From Firmicutes bacterium UBA2595 (lineage in GTDB: Bacteria > Bacillota > Thermincolia > Thermincolales > UBA2595), in assembly GCA_002339745.1 (NCBI GenBank), contig DDKP01000047.1, positions 1,720 to 8,965 of the forward strand: a stretch of 7,246 nucleotides of DNA, given 5' to 3'. Of this stretch, positions 1 to 6,441 are shown piece after piece; within the stretch, counting starts at the first letter, position 1; each line of letters opens with the position of its first letter. A model generated the notes under the pieces. It did not search any database and had not been told where the DNA came from. It saw only the letters and a list, made by a program, of their open reading frames with translations. Position numbers and translations under genes: made by a program.

Positions 1-16
1 AAATTTATTATATTTC

Positions 17-45
17 TTGCCATGGCTAGATATTTATGTTATAAT
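17..45 (+). promoter_or_regulatory. Sigma-A promoter of the rpsF-ssb-rpsR unit
   Basis: A -35 element TTGCCA (17-22) is separated by exactly 17 bases from a perfect -10 element TATAAT (40-45). A TG at 37-38 adds an extended -10. Transcription should begin around 51-53, leaving a leader of about 85 bases before the rpsF start. The match to the housekeeping consensus is nearly ideal, as expected for a ribosomal protein operon. The start point itself is inferred from spacing. Confidence 0.88.
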
Positions 46-52
46 GATTCAT

Positions 53-71
53 CGAGACCGAGGGGGTCTCG
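53..71 (+). promoter_or_regulatory. Hairpin at the 5' end of the rpsF mRNA
   Basis: CGAGACC (53-59) and GGTCTCG (65-71) form a perfect 7-bp stem around a 5-base loop, starting within a base or two of the expected transcription start. Only TTTACA follows, with no real T-run, so it is not a convincing terminator. Such a 5'-terminal hairpin could protect the transcript from 5'-end-dependent decay, or be part of the regulatory leader. The pairing is seen; the role is inferred. Confidence 0.55.
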
Positions 72-78
72 TTTACAG

Positions 79-120
79 CCCTGCTCTACCCTAAGAGGTA
101 GGGCCGCTTAGTCCATAGGG
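79..120 (+). promoter_or_regulatory. Probable S6:S18-binding autoregulatory leader (S6:S18 leader motif)
   Basis: An outer stem CCCT (79-82) with AGGG (117-120) encloses a hairpin, GCTCTACC (83-90) with GGTAGGGC (97-104, one G-U pair), capped by a 6-base loop. A CCG triplet (104-106) lies where the hairpin meets a 3'-side bulge. The known motif upstream of rpsF in many bacteria is a CCG presented in a bulge flanked by a stem and a hairpin; it binds the S6:S18 heterodimer and mimics the 16S rRNA site. The outer stem ends right at the rpsF Shine-Dalgarno (121-128), so protein binding could block initiation. CTAAG (91-95) in the loop is also complementary to CTTAG (107-111), which allows an alternative pairing. 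Assignment rests on this geometry and position, not on a covariance search. Confidence 0.68.
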
Positions 121-135
121 AGGAGGTGAATAGTT

Positions 136-423
136 ATGCGAGCTTACGAGGCAATGTACATCATCAGGCCGGACCTGGACGAAGAGCAGACCGAAGCAGT
201 TGTTGAAAAATTTAAGAGCCTGGTGGAGAACAACAACGGTGAAATAACCAAACTCGATAAGTGGGGTAAACGGAGACTCGCATACGAAATCAAACATAAC
301 CGGGAAGGGTTTTATGTTTTGATGAAGTTCAACGGTGATAGTGGTACCGTAGCCGAGCTGGACAGGGTTTTCCGCATCACCGATGAGGTGCTGAAACATA
401 TGATTATTCGGGAAGATGATTAA
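136..423 (+). CDS. rpsF: 30S ribosomal protein S6
   Basis: This 95-residue protein has the usual length of bacterial S6. It opens with the hallmark MRAYEAMYIIRPDLDEEQ beta strand and helix start. The middle has the W-G-K-R-R-L-AYEI segment (about 43-52) that forms the RNA- and S18-facing sheet, followed by G-FYVLMKF (58-65) and a final helix ending RITDEVLKHMI. S6 binds S18, and the pair assembles on the central domain of 16S rRNA in the platform of the small subunit. The ATG at 136 follows a strong AGGAGGTG (121-128) with 7 bases between. It is the first gene of a three-gene unit with ssb and rpsR, and its leader carries the probable S6:S18 autoregulatory element. Nothing is odd about the gene. 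Confidence 0.98.
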   Translation: MRAYEAMYIIRPDLDEEQTEAVVEKFKSLVENNNGEITKLDKWGKRRLAYEIKHNREGFYVLMKFNGDSGTVAELDRVFRITDEVLKHMIIREDD

Positions 424-474
424 TCTAACGAAATACCCGTATTTGGCAAGAAAAGTCCAGGGTGGTGGAGTTAA

Positions 475-867
475 GTGTTAAACCGGATTATATTAATCGG
501 GAGGCTGACCAAGGACCCCGAGCTACGGTATACACCTAACGGTAGAGCTGTGGCGGGTTTTACCCTGGCTGTTGATCGTCCGTTTAAAAACCAGCAGGGT
601 GAGCGTGAAACTGACTTTATCAGCATAGTTGTTTGGGGTCCCCAGGCCGAGAACTGTGCCAATTACCTTTCCAAGGGTAAGCTGGCTGCAGTGGATGGGC
701 GCCTCCAGATACGTTCCTTTGAAGGACAGGACGGCCAGCGACGCTGGATTACCGAAGTGGTGGCCGACACAGTCAGGTTCCTCAGCCCCAAGTCCAGCGA
801 CAGTTCCTTTGAACCAACCGATATCGGGAGTGAAGTTGACTTTTCGGATGATGACATTCCATTCTAG
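475..867 (+). CDS. ssb: Single-stranded DNA-binding protein
   Basis: The product is a 130-residue SSB that coats single-stranded DNA during replication, repair and recombination, normally as a tetramer. The OB-fold fills about residues 1-104, with typical stretches LNRIILIGRLTKDPELRYT at the N-terminus, TDFISIVVWG (46-55) and AAVDGRLQIRSF (71-82). The acidic tip ends DDDIPF, the peptide that recruits partner proteins. The linker between fold and tip is only about 17 residues, so the protein is clearly shorter than Bacillus SsbA (about 170 residues). The start is GTG at 475, with GGTGGTGGAG (461-470) just upstream; the spacing is tight at 4 bases. It sits between the S6 and S18 genes, the common arrangement in bacteria, and probably depends on the rpsF promoter. 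Confidence 0.98.
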   Translation: MLNRIILIGRLTKDPELRYTPNGRAVAGFTLAVDRPFKNQQGERETDFISIVVWGPQAENCANYLSKGKLAAVDGRLQIRSFEGQDGQRRWITEVVADTVRFLSPKSSDSSFEPTDIGSEVDFSDDDIPF

Positions 868-884
868 ACCGTAGGAGGGATAAG

Positions 885-1115
885 ATGAAGCGTGATCGCG
901 GGAGAAGGCCCAGAAAACGGGTCTGCGCTTTCTGTATAGATAAGATCGAGAGCATAGACTACAAAGATGGCGGAAAGCTCAGGAAATATGTTACTGAACG
1001 TGGGAAGATTCTTCCCCGGCGAATTTCTGGTAATTGCGCCAAGCACCAGCGTCAACTTACCACGGCCGTAAAGCGCGCGCGGCACATGGCGCTGTTGCCG
1101 TTCACGGCAGAATAG
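885..1115 (+). CDS. rpsR: 30S ribosomal protein S18, zinc-binding form
   Basis: This 76-residue S18 has a basic N-terminal tail (KRDRGRRPRKR) and the conserved core ending in GNCAKHQRQLTTAVKRARHMALLPF. It pairs with S6 on the 16S central domain. Cys14 and Cys17 (CAFC) together with Cys51 and His54 (CAKH) give a complete set of four metal ligands. This is therefore the cysteine-containing, zinc-binding form; many bacteria carry a cysteine-free S18 paralogue that can replace it under zinc limitation. The ATG at 885 follows AGGAGGGA (873-880) with 4 bases between. The gene is last in the unit, and an intrinsic terminator begins 7 bases after the stop. Confidence 0.98.
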   Translation: MKRDRGRRPRKRVCAFCIDKIESIDYKDGGKLRKYVTERGKILPRRISGNCAKHQRQLTTAVKRARHMALLPFTAE

Positions 1116-1121
1116 AACGTG

Positions 1122-1150
1122 AAAAGGGAGCTGACAGCTCCCTTTTGGTT
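1122..1150 (+). terminator. Rho-independent terminator after rpsR
   Basis: AAAAGGGAGCT (1122-1132) and AGCTCCCTTTT (1136-1146) form a perfect 11-bp stem with a 3-base loop (GAC). The T-rich end TTTTGGTT follows the GC-rich core, and the flanking A- and T-runs make it potentially bidirectional. It lies immediately after the rpsR stop and should separate the ribosomal protein unit from the MazG-like/DUF2232 unit. Confidence 0.9.
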
Positions 1151-1192
1151 CGTCCGGCATATTTACTGAGCCGGTGGGTTGAAACATACTGT

Positions 1193-1221
1193 TTGGGAAG
1201 AGAACCTGGGTCTGGAATAAA
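1193..1221 (+). promoter_or_regulatory. Weak candidate promoter for the MazG-like to dnaB unit
   Basis: Because a strong terminator precedes this gap, the downstream unit probably needs its own promoter. TTGGGA (1193-1198) and AATAAA (1216-1221) are 17 bases apart, with TG at 1213-1214 as a possible extended -10. Each hexamer matches only 4 of 6 consensus positions. A rival pair, TTTACT (1157-1162) and CATACT (1180-1185), also 17 bases apart, scores about the same. The sequence does not decide between them. Confidence 0.25.
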
Positions 1222-1288
1222 TTGATTTTTCGCCGATGAAGGAAAACTGAAAAGATGTGCAGAATAGTAAAAAGACATTTTTGGTTTC

Positions 1289-1296
1289 GGGAGGGG
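1289..1296 (+). promoter_or_regulatory. Ribosome binding site that fixes the MazG-like start
   Basis: GGGAGGGG lies just before two consecutive ATG codons (1299 and 1302). The GGAGG core (1290-1294) is 4 bases from the first ATG and 7 from the second, so 1302 is the better spaced start. The frame stays open upstream to a GTG at 1257, but that codon has no recognisable ribosome binding site. Confidence 0.7.
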
Positions 1297-1301
1297 TAAT
1301 G

Positions 1302-1619
1302 ATGTCCGTTTTCGACCAGGGGATAGACATAGCCAGGAATATCCGGGTTATCGAATGGCTTAAATCTGAACTTATTGGAACAATGGCTGCTTTATATAAA
1401 GCAATGATTAAAAATAGCGAAGAAGCAATTGAAGATGCCATGGCCAGCATGATAATCACAATTTATGTTATGGCCCGCAGGCTGGGAATAGGCTTTGCCC
1501 AGCTGGACATCACAGTGGAAAGTAAACTAGGAAGAGCTATAAAAGAAAAACACGAAGTTGAAGACTGGTATGGAGACCTGACAGCTCTGCTCAGGTACAG
1601 AGGCGACAAGAAGAGGTGA
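1302..1619 (+). CDS. Small MazG-like family protein
   Basis: The product is about 105 residues, all-helical in appearance and cytosolic (no signal or membrane segment). It resembles the small MazG-like family that sits beside DUF2232 genes in Clostridia. True MazG enzymes are nucleoside triphosphate pyrophosphohydrolases that bind magnesium through EExxE/ExxD acidic clusters. Here one cluster, S-EE-AI-ED (residues 39-45), is visible inside a helix leading to IITIYVMARRLGI. The second half ends with a family-like KEKHEVEDWYGDLTALLRYR. I cannot see a full MazG catalytic set, so enzymatic activity is uncertain. I chose ATG 1302 from the ribosome binding site; ATG 1299 (106 residues) or GTG 1257 (120 residues) are possible. 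The stop overlaps the next gene's GTG, suggesting translational coupling. Confidence 0.75.
   Translation: MSVFDQGIDIARNIRVIEWLKSELIGTMAALYKAMIKNSEEAIEDAMASMIITIYVMARRLGIGFAQLDITVESKLGRAIKEKHEVEDWYGDLTALLRYRGDKKR
1611..1618 (+). promoter_or_regulatory. Ribosome binding site overlapping the MazG-like stop; ambiguous DUF2232 start
   Basis: AAGAGGTG is the only Shine-Dalgarno-like sequence near the DUF2232 start. It contains the GTG at 1616, so it cannot serve that codon. It does stand 6 bases ahead of a TTG at 1625 in the same frame. Initiation at TTG 1625 is therefore at least as likely as at GTG 1616, unless GTG 1616 is served by coupling to the overlapping upstream stop. Confidence 0.5.
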
Positions 1620-2581
1620 AATCTTTGGTACAGCAGCAGAGGGTCAACCCATACGTAGAAGGGGCATTTTTGGCCTCAATTACAGCAATAATGGGAGCTC
1701 TTGCCATTTATTTTTTACCTGTAAAGTTTCTGGTGGATTTTATCTGGGGCATTCCAATTATAGTAATTATTAAGAGATACAATTTCCGGATTGGCATTCT
1801 TACCCTGATCACCACGTTTATTATTACCTTGATGTTGACTGATCCGGTGACGACTTTGCTGATGTTTATCCAGCTGGCTCCTCTGGCGATGGCTTACGGG
1901 TTACTGTTCAAACTTGAAATTCCCCCCGGACCGGCGCTCTTGAGCGGTTCTGTTGTTTCAATCATTTCAACGGCGCTTACTTTAATAGGGTTCATCTATA
2001 TTGCAAAGGTAAATATCATCCCTTCGGAACAGGAATTGCGCGCTCAGGCTGAATTGGTCAAAGCTTTTTATATCTCAAAGGGTTTGATGAATGCGGAGGA
2101 AGCCAGGCGTTTTTCTGAGATTTCCGTTGGGCTTGTACGGTCCATGATTCCGAGTTTCTTTGCGGTCGGAGCCATTATCCGGGCTTTTCTTACTTATATT
2201 CTGGCGGTCAAGGTCTTCCGGAAACTCCGTTATGAGGTAGATTCGCTGCCTCCTTTCAGTGAGTGGAGGCTTCCCTGGTATTCAGTATGGCCGTTGATTA
2301 TCGGTTTGGGGTTAACACTTACAGGGGACCAATTCAATTTCGAAATTATATCCACGATTGGGAAAAATACACTGTTTTTTGTTATTCCGCTGTATTTCCT
2401 GATAGGTTTATCGGTAATCACTTACTTATTTAAAAATTGGAAAATTCCCACATGGACAAAGGTTCTGCTTGGTGTGGCCGCGACTGTCAACTTAAGTGGA
2501 AGCGTTGTCCTGTTTGTTCTTATAGGAGCGTTTGACCCGCTGGTTTCTTTCCGTCAATGGAGGAAACCAAAAGGAGATTAG
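1616..2581 (+). CDS. DUF2232 (YybS-like) multi-pass membrane protein
   Basis: This 321-residue protein is strongly hydrophobic, with about eight membrane segments. Rough positions are 14-34, 36-52, 58-75, 79-98, 104-130, 172-198, 222-238, 250-272 and 282-306, some of which may be re-entrant or merge. A long polar helix rich in Glu and Ala (about 134-170) lies between the fifth segment and the next. This layout, and the location just upstream of rplI, match the DUF2232/YybS family of uncharacterised inner membrane proteins; some members resemble S components of energy-coupling transporters, but no ligand can be inferred here. The longest reading starts at GTG 1616, overlapping the upstream stop by 3 bases. 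TTG 1625 has the better spaced ribosome binding site and would shorten the protein by 3 residues. The rplI start lies 13 bases downstream of the stop. Confidence 0.85.
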   Translation: MKSLVQQQRVNPYVEGAFLASITAIMGALAIYFLPVKFLVDFIWGIPIIVIIKRYNFRIGILTLITTFIITLMLTDPVTTLLMFIQLAPLAMAYGLLFKLEIPPGPALLSGSVVSIISTALTLIGFIYIAKVNIIPSEQELRAQAELVKAFYISKGLMNAEEARRFSEISVGLVRSMIPSFFAVGAIIRAFLTYILAVKVFRKLRYEVDSLPPFSEWRLPWYSVWPLIIGLGLTLTGDQFNFEIISTIGKNTLFFVIPLYFLIGLSVITYLFKNWKIPTWTKVLLGVAATVNLSGSVVLFVLIGAFDPLVSFRQWRKPKGD

Positions 2582-2594
2582 CGAGGAGGTTGCC

Positions 2595-3041
2595 ATGAAA
2601 GTTATCTTACTTCAGGATGTGAAAAAGGTTGGTTCCAAGGGAGATATCCTGGAAGTTGCCGAAGGCTATGCCCGTAACTATCTGTTTCCCCGCAAGCTTG
2701 CCGTTGAGGCTACCCAGGGGCATTTGCGGGACCTTGAACAAAAAAAGGCATCAGAGATGAGGAAAAAGGCCCAATACCTGGAGCAAGCCAGGGGAGTGGC
2801 TGCAAAACTTGAAACAATAACTGTTAAAATTCCTGCAAAAGCCGGTGAAAGCGGTAAACTTTTTGGTTCTATTACCAGCAAAGACATTGCTGATGCGATA
2901 AAAAACCAGTACAGTATTGAAATAGATAAAAAAAAGATTGCTTTGGATAATCCAATTAAGTCCCTTGGAGTCTATCCTGTTACCGCAAAACTGCACCAGG
3001 AAGTCCAGGCCCGTTTTCAGGTACAGATAATTGAGGCTTAG
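2595..3041 (+). CDS. rplI: 50S ribosomal protein L9
   Basis: The 148-residue product has the standard two-domain L9 layout. The N-terminal 23S rRNA-binding domain (1 to about 50) carries MKVILLQDVKKVGSKGD and the signature GYARNYLFPRKLA (24-36). A long charged connecting helix runs from about 41 to 74. The C-terminal domain has GKLFGSITSKDIADAI (87-102) and IKSLGVYPV (121-129). L9 sits at the base of the L1 stalk and helps keep reading frame and ribosome spacing. An in-frame ATG at 2532 would add 21 residues unlike L9, whereas ATG 2595 follows GAGGAGGT (2583-2590) and begins the canonical MKVILL. The gene follows DUF2232 by 13 bases; the lonC ribosome binding site overlaps its stop codon. Confidence 0.98.
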   Translation: MKVILLQDVKKVGSKGDILEVAEGYARNYLFPRKLAVEATQGHLRDLEQKKASEMRKKAQYLEQARGVAAKLETITVKIPAKAGESGKLFGSITSKDIADAIKNQYSIEIDKKKIALDNPIKSLGVYPVTAKLHQEVQARFQVQIIEA

Positions 3042-3055
3042 AAAGGGGTTAACTC

Positions 3056-5011
3056 ATGAAAAGTTTTTTGGAAAAGTTTATCACGCGGAGTGATAGACCT
3101 GAATTGGCGGAGAAGTTTTCAGAACGGGAACAGCTCAAGCGTCAGGTTAATACTCTGTACAGCATGTTAAGCAATATTTACGGTTCAGATAAAGTCGTTT
3201 TAAAGGCAGGAAAACTGGAAGCCCTTGATTTGATGCGTTCAAATATATTTGAAGAACGGGTGTTGGCCCTGCAGAGAATCGTTTTTGAGGACCCCACCAT
3301 TGACAGGATTCCTGCCGAAGAGGAAATCCCCAAAATAATCAGTGATATTGAGGAGGAAATTGCCGATATTATTGCCCGCAGGTCGGTAGAAGACAGGCTT
3401 GAGAAGAAGATTGCCGAGAGAATGCAGCAGCGGCACGAGGATTACGTCAAGGAAATAAAGATGCAGATTATAAAGGAAACTGCCGGACCGGAAAATGCCC
3501 AAACTTTGAAGAAACTTGCCATTTTGGAAAAACTGGAGCGGAAAAAACTGTCCCGGTCGGCCCTGGAAGCATTAAGGCCGGATTCTTTCGAGGAAGTGGT
3601 CGGACAGGAAAAGGCCATCAAATCTCTGATTTCGAAACTGGCGTGCCCCTTTCCTCAACATATAATTTTATATGGCCCGCCAGGGGTTGGAAAAACCACT
3701 GCCGCCCGGTTAGCGCTGCAGGTGGCCAAAAAAGTGAAAGGCACTCCGTTTGACGAGGATGCGGCTTTTGTCGAAGTCGACGGGACAACCCTGAGATGGG
3801 ACCCGCGGGATGTTACCAACCCTTTACTGGGATCGGTACATGACCCTATCTACCAGGGGGCAAGGCGGGATCTGGCCGATTCGGGAGTGCCGGAGCCCAA
3901 ATTGGGGCTGGTGACAGAGGCCCACGGCGGCGTTTTGTTTATAGACGAAATCGGAGAGCTTGACCCCATGCTGCAAAACAAGCTCTTGAAGGTACTGGAA
4001 GACAAAAGGGTGTCCTTTGATTCTGCTTACTATGACCCGCATGATACCAGTGTTCCTCAATATATTAAAAAGATCTTTGAGGAAGGGGCGCCGGCGGACT
4101 TTATTCTCATCGGCGCCACAACAAGGGAACCTTCCAGCATCAACCCGGCCATCCGTTCCCGCTGCGCCGAGGTGTATTTCCAGCCGCTAACTCCTAAAGA
4201 AATTGAACAGATTGTCATCAAATCTGCCCAAAAACTCAATGTTACCCTGGAACAAAAGGTCCCTGAGCTTATCAGTGAATATACCATTGAGGGCAGGAAA
4301 GCCATCAATATCCTGGCTGATGCGTACGGTTTGGCGCTTTACAAACGGCACAACGCGGATACTGATACAAATGACCCTGTCATTATTAAAGTTGAAGATG
4401 TTCTCGAAGTGGTTCAGGTCAGCAGGCTTTCCCCGTTCGTGAATTTAAAGGGATCGCCTGCCTGCGAAATCGGTAAGGTATTTGGTCTTGGGGTGCTCGG
4501 GTTTGTTGGTTCCGTCCTGGAAATCGAGGCAGTCGTTTTCCCGTCTCAGACGAAAGGCAAAGGTACAATCCGGTTTAACGACACAGCAGGGAGCATGGCC
4601 AAGGATTCCGTTTTCAATGCTACTTCCGTAATCCGCAAAATTTCCGGGCAAGATATGAGAGATTATGACATTCACGTCAACATCGTTGGAGGCGGGCGCA
4701 TCGACGGCCCGTCCGCCGGAGTCGCCATTATGGGCGCAATTCTCAGTTCCCTGCAGAACCGGCCTGTTCGCCAGGATGTGGCGGTAACGGGAGAAATCTC
4801 GATTCAAGGCCGGATTAAAGCAGTTGGCGGGGTGTTTGAAAAGATTTACGGAGCGAAACAGGCCGGTATGAAAAAAGTTTTAATTCCCAAAGAAAACGAA
4901 AAGGACGTTCCATCAGACCTTAGAGGTATTGAAGTTGTAATGGTAGATACAGCCCAGGAAGTCCTGGAGTACCTGTTTGAATCTGCGGAACAACAGCCAA
5001 TGGTTGGCTAA
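3056..5011 (+). CDS. lonC: Lon-like AAA+ protease, LonC type (spore-former subfamily)
   Basis: This 651-residue protein is an AAA+ serine-lysine protease. An N-terminal helical, charged, probably coiled-coil region (about 1-165) replaces the LonA substrate domain. The ATPase module follows, with Walker A GPPGVGKT (207-214), Walker B GGVLFIDE (291-298), sensor-1-like LIGATT (351-356) and an arginine-finger-like AIRSRC (365-370). The C-terminal Lon protease domain (about 465-645) holds the dyad Ser553 in GRIDGPSAG and Lys588 in GRIKAVGG. No membrane segment is evident, unlike archaeal LonB. The architecture fits the LonC group described from a subset of endospore formers and related to forespore LonB, hence a predicted role in regulated protein turnover during sporulation. 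The ATG at 3056 follows GAAAGGGG (3041-3048). It is placed between rplI and dnaB, with no sporulation promoter visible just upstream. Confidence 0.9.
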   Translation: MKSFLEKFITRSDRPELAEKFSEREQLKRQVNTLYSMLSNIYGSDKVVLKAGKLEALDLMRSNIFEERVLALQRIVFEDPTIDRIPAEEEIPKIISDIEEEIADIIARRSVEDRLEKKIAERMQQRHEDYVKEIKMQIIKETAGPENAQTLKKLAILEKLERKKLSRSALEALRPDSFEEVVGQEKAIKSLISKLACPFPQHIILYGPPGVGKTTAARLALQVAKKVKGTPFDEDAAFVEVDGTTLRWDPRDVTNPLLGSVHDPIYQGARRDLADSGVPEPKLGLVTEAHGGVLFIDEIGELDPMLQNKLLKVLEDKRVSFDSAYYDPHDTSVPQYIKKIFEEGAPADFILIGATTREPSSINPAIRSRCAEVYFQPLTPKEIEQIVIKSAQKLNVTLEQKVPELISEYTIEGRKAINILADAYGLALYKRHNADTDTNDPVIIKVEDVLEVVQVSRLSPFVNLKGSPACEIGKVFGLGVLGFVGSVLEIEAVVFPSQTKGKGTIRFNDTAGSMAKDSVFNATSVIRKISGQDMRDYDIHVNIVGGGRIDGPSAGVAIMGAILSSLQNRPVRQDVAVTGEISIQGRIKAVGGVFEKIYGAKQAGMKKVLIPKENEKDVPSDLRGIEVVMVDTAQEVLEYLFESAEQQPMVG

Positions 5012-5043
5012 CTGCACCGCAAATGGACTGAGGAGGTGGGCAG

Positions 5044-6381
5044 ATGAGTGTTCCCCTGGAAAAAATCCCACCACAAAACCTGGATGCCGAGCAATCAGTG
5101 CTGGGGGCTCTGTTGATTGATAAGGAGGCAGTGGTTAAGGTCTTGGAGATTTTGCGTCCCGAGGACTTTTACCGTGACGCTCACAGCCATATTTTTCAGG
5201 CCATAGTGAACCTTTTTGACCGGAACGAGCCCATTGACCTTATTACTTTGACAGAGGAACTGCGGAATACGGGATTGCTGGATCAGGTCGGGGGCGTTTC
5301 GTATGTGGCAGGATTGGCTAATTCTGTCCCGACTTCGGCCAACGTGGAGCATTACGCGGCTATTGTTGAAGAGAAAAGCCTGTTGAGGAAACTCATCAGT
5401 GTTTCAACCAGAATTGCCCAGCTTGGATACGAAGCCGGGGAAGAGGTTGAAGCCCTGCTGGATAAGGCGGAACGGATGATCTTTGAACTGAGCCAGCGCA
5501 AATCCCACTCCAGCTTTGTACCCCTTAAAAAGGTCCTGATGCAGACTTTTGAACGAATCGAATTCCTCCACCAGAACAAGGGAGGCATTACCGGTGTTCC
5601 CAGCGGGTTTACGGATCTGGACCGGCTGACCTCGGGTTTTCAGAATTCGGACCTGATTATTGTTGCGGCCAGGCCGTCAATGGGCAAGACTGCTTTTTGC
5701 CTTAATATAGCCCAACATGCCAGTGTGAGAAAAAAAATGCCGGTCGCTGTATTCAGCCTGGAAATGTCCAGGGAACAGCTGGTGACCCGGATGTTGTGCG
5801 GGGAAGCCATGGTGGACCAACAGAAGGTCCGGACCGGCCAACTGTCCGACGAAGACTGGCAGAAACTGACCAAAGCGGCGGGGCCGCTATCTCAGGCCCC
5901 TCTGTACATAGACGATTCCCCGGGACTTTCCGTGATGGAGATGCGGGCCAAATCCAGGCGGCTCAAATCCGAACACGGGCTGGCGATGGTCATCATAGAC
6001 TATCTCCAGTTAATGCAGGGAAACCGTAAATCCGAAAACCGGCAGCAGGAAATTTCGGAAATCTCTCGCTCGTTAAAATCCCTGGCCCGGGAGCTACAGG
6101 TGCCGGTTATCGCCCTTTCCCAGTTAAGCCGGGCGGTAGAACAGAGACAGGATAAAAAACCTATGATGTCAGACCTGCGGGAGAGCGGTTCCCTGGAACA
6201 GGACGCAGACCTGGTCATGTTTATCTACCGGGACGAATACTATAACCAGGATTCAGAAAGACGGGGCAGGGCCGATATCTTGGTGGCGAAGCAGAGAAAC
6301 GGGCCCGTAGGAACAGTGGAACTGGGGTTCTTCAAGGAATTTACCAAGTTTGTAAACCTTGAACGCCAGATGGATCAGTAA
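5044..6381 (+). CDS. dnaB: Replicative DNA helicase DnaB
   Basis: The 445-residue product matches full-length bacterial DnaB (called DnaC in Bacillus). The N-terminal domain (about 10-110) starts PPQNLDAEQSVLGALLID, which forms the collar that contacts primase. A linker region (about 115-175) leads to the RecA-like motor. Walker A is ARPSMGKT (209-216), the catalytic glutamate is in FSLEMS (Glu240), and Walker B is MVIIDYLQLM (315-324, Asp319). Further conserved stretches are ALSQLSRAVEQR (357-368), SDLRESGSLEQDAD (376-389) and AKQRNGPVG (415-423). The hexamer unwinds DNA at the fork. The ATG at 5044 follows AGGAGGTG (5031-5038). No intein interrupts the Walker A region, a frequent insertion site in this family. 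It is the last gene of its unit and is followed by a terminator. Confidence 0.98.
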   Translation: MSVPLEKIPPQNLDAEQSVLGALLIDKEAVVKVLEILRPEDFYRDAHSHIFQAIVNLFDRNEPIDLITLTEELRNTGLLDQVGGVSYVAGLANSVPTSANVEHYAAIVEEKSLLRKLISVSTRIAQLGYEAGEEVEALLDKAERMIFELSQRKSHSSFVPLKKVLMQTFERIEFLHQNKGGITGVPSGFTDLDRLTSGFQNSDLIIVAARPSMGKTAFCLNIAQHASVRKKMPVAVFSLEMSREQLVTRMLCGEAMVDQQKVRTGQLSDEDWQKLTKAAGPLSQAPLYIDDSPGLSVMEMRAKSRRLKSEHGLAMVIIDYLQLMQGNRKSENRQQEISEISRSLKSLARELQVPVIALSQLSRAVEQRQDKKPMMSDLRESGSLEQDADLVMFIYRDEYYNQDSERRGRADILVAKQRNGPVGTVELGFFKEFTKFVNLERQMDQ

Positions 6382-6441
6382 GTGGTAAGCGTTATACCAG
6401 ATGTTAGGTGTGAGGTTCAAGGTATCAGTAAAATTTGGATG

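Noticed and set aside
431..444. AT-rich palindrome AAATAC-CC-GTATTT between rpsF and ssb.
   Set aside because: The arms are six AT-rich bases with a 2-base centre and no T-run; this is too weak to call a terminator or operator.
2532..2594. In-frame upstream ATG that would extend L9 by 21 residues.
   Set aside because: The extension overlaps the DUF2232 coding end and does not resemble L9; the ATG at 2595 has a strong ribosome binding site and the canonical L9 N-terminus.
2917..2951. TTGAAA and GATAAT inside rplI as a promoter for lonC-dnaB.
   Set aside because: The spacing is 23 bases, too long for a sigma-A promoter, and the elements fall in a lysine/AT-rich coding stretch.
4445..4807. Long open frame on the minus strand inside lonC, with similar ones opposite rpsF, rplI and dnaB.
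   Set aside because: They lie opposite strongly conserved genes, encode no recognisable domain and lack convincing ribosome binding sites; they are shadows of the plus-strand genes.
5668..5691. Possible intein insertion at the DnaB Walker A site.
   Set aside because: The helicase reads continuously through ARPSMGKT and all later motifs at normal length.
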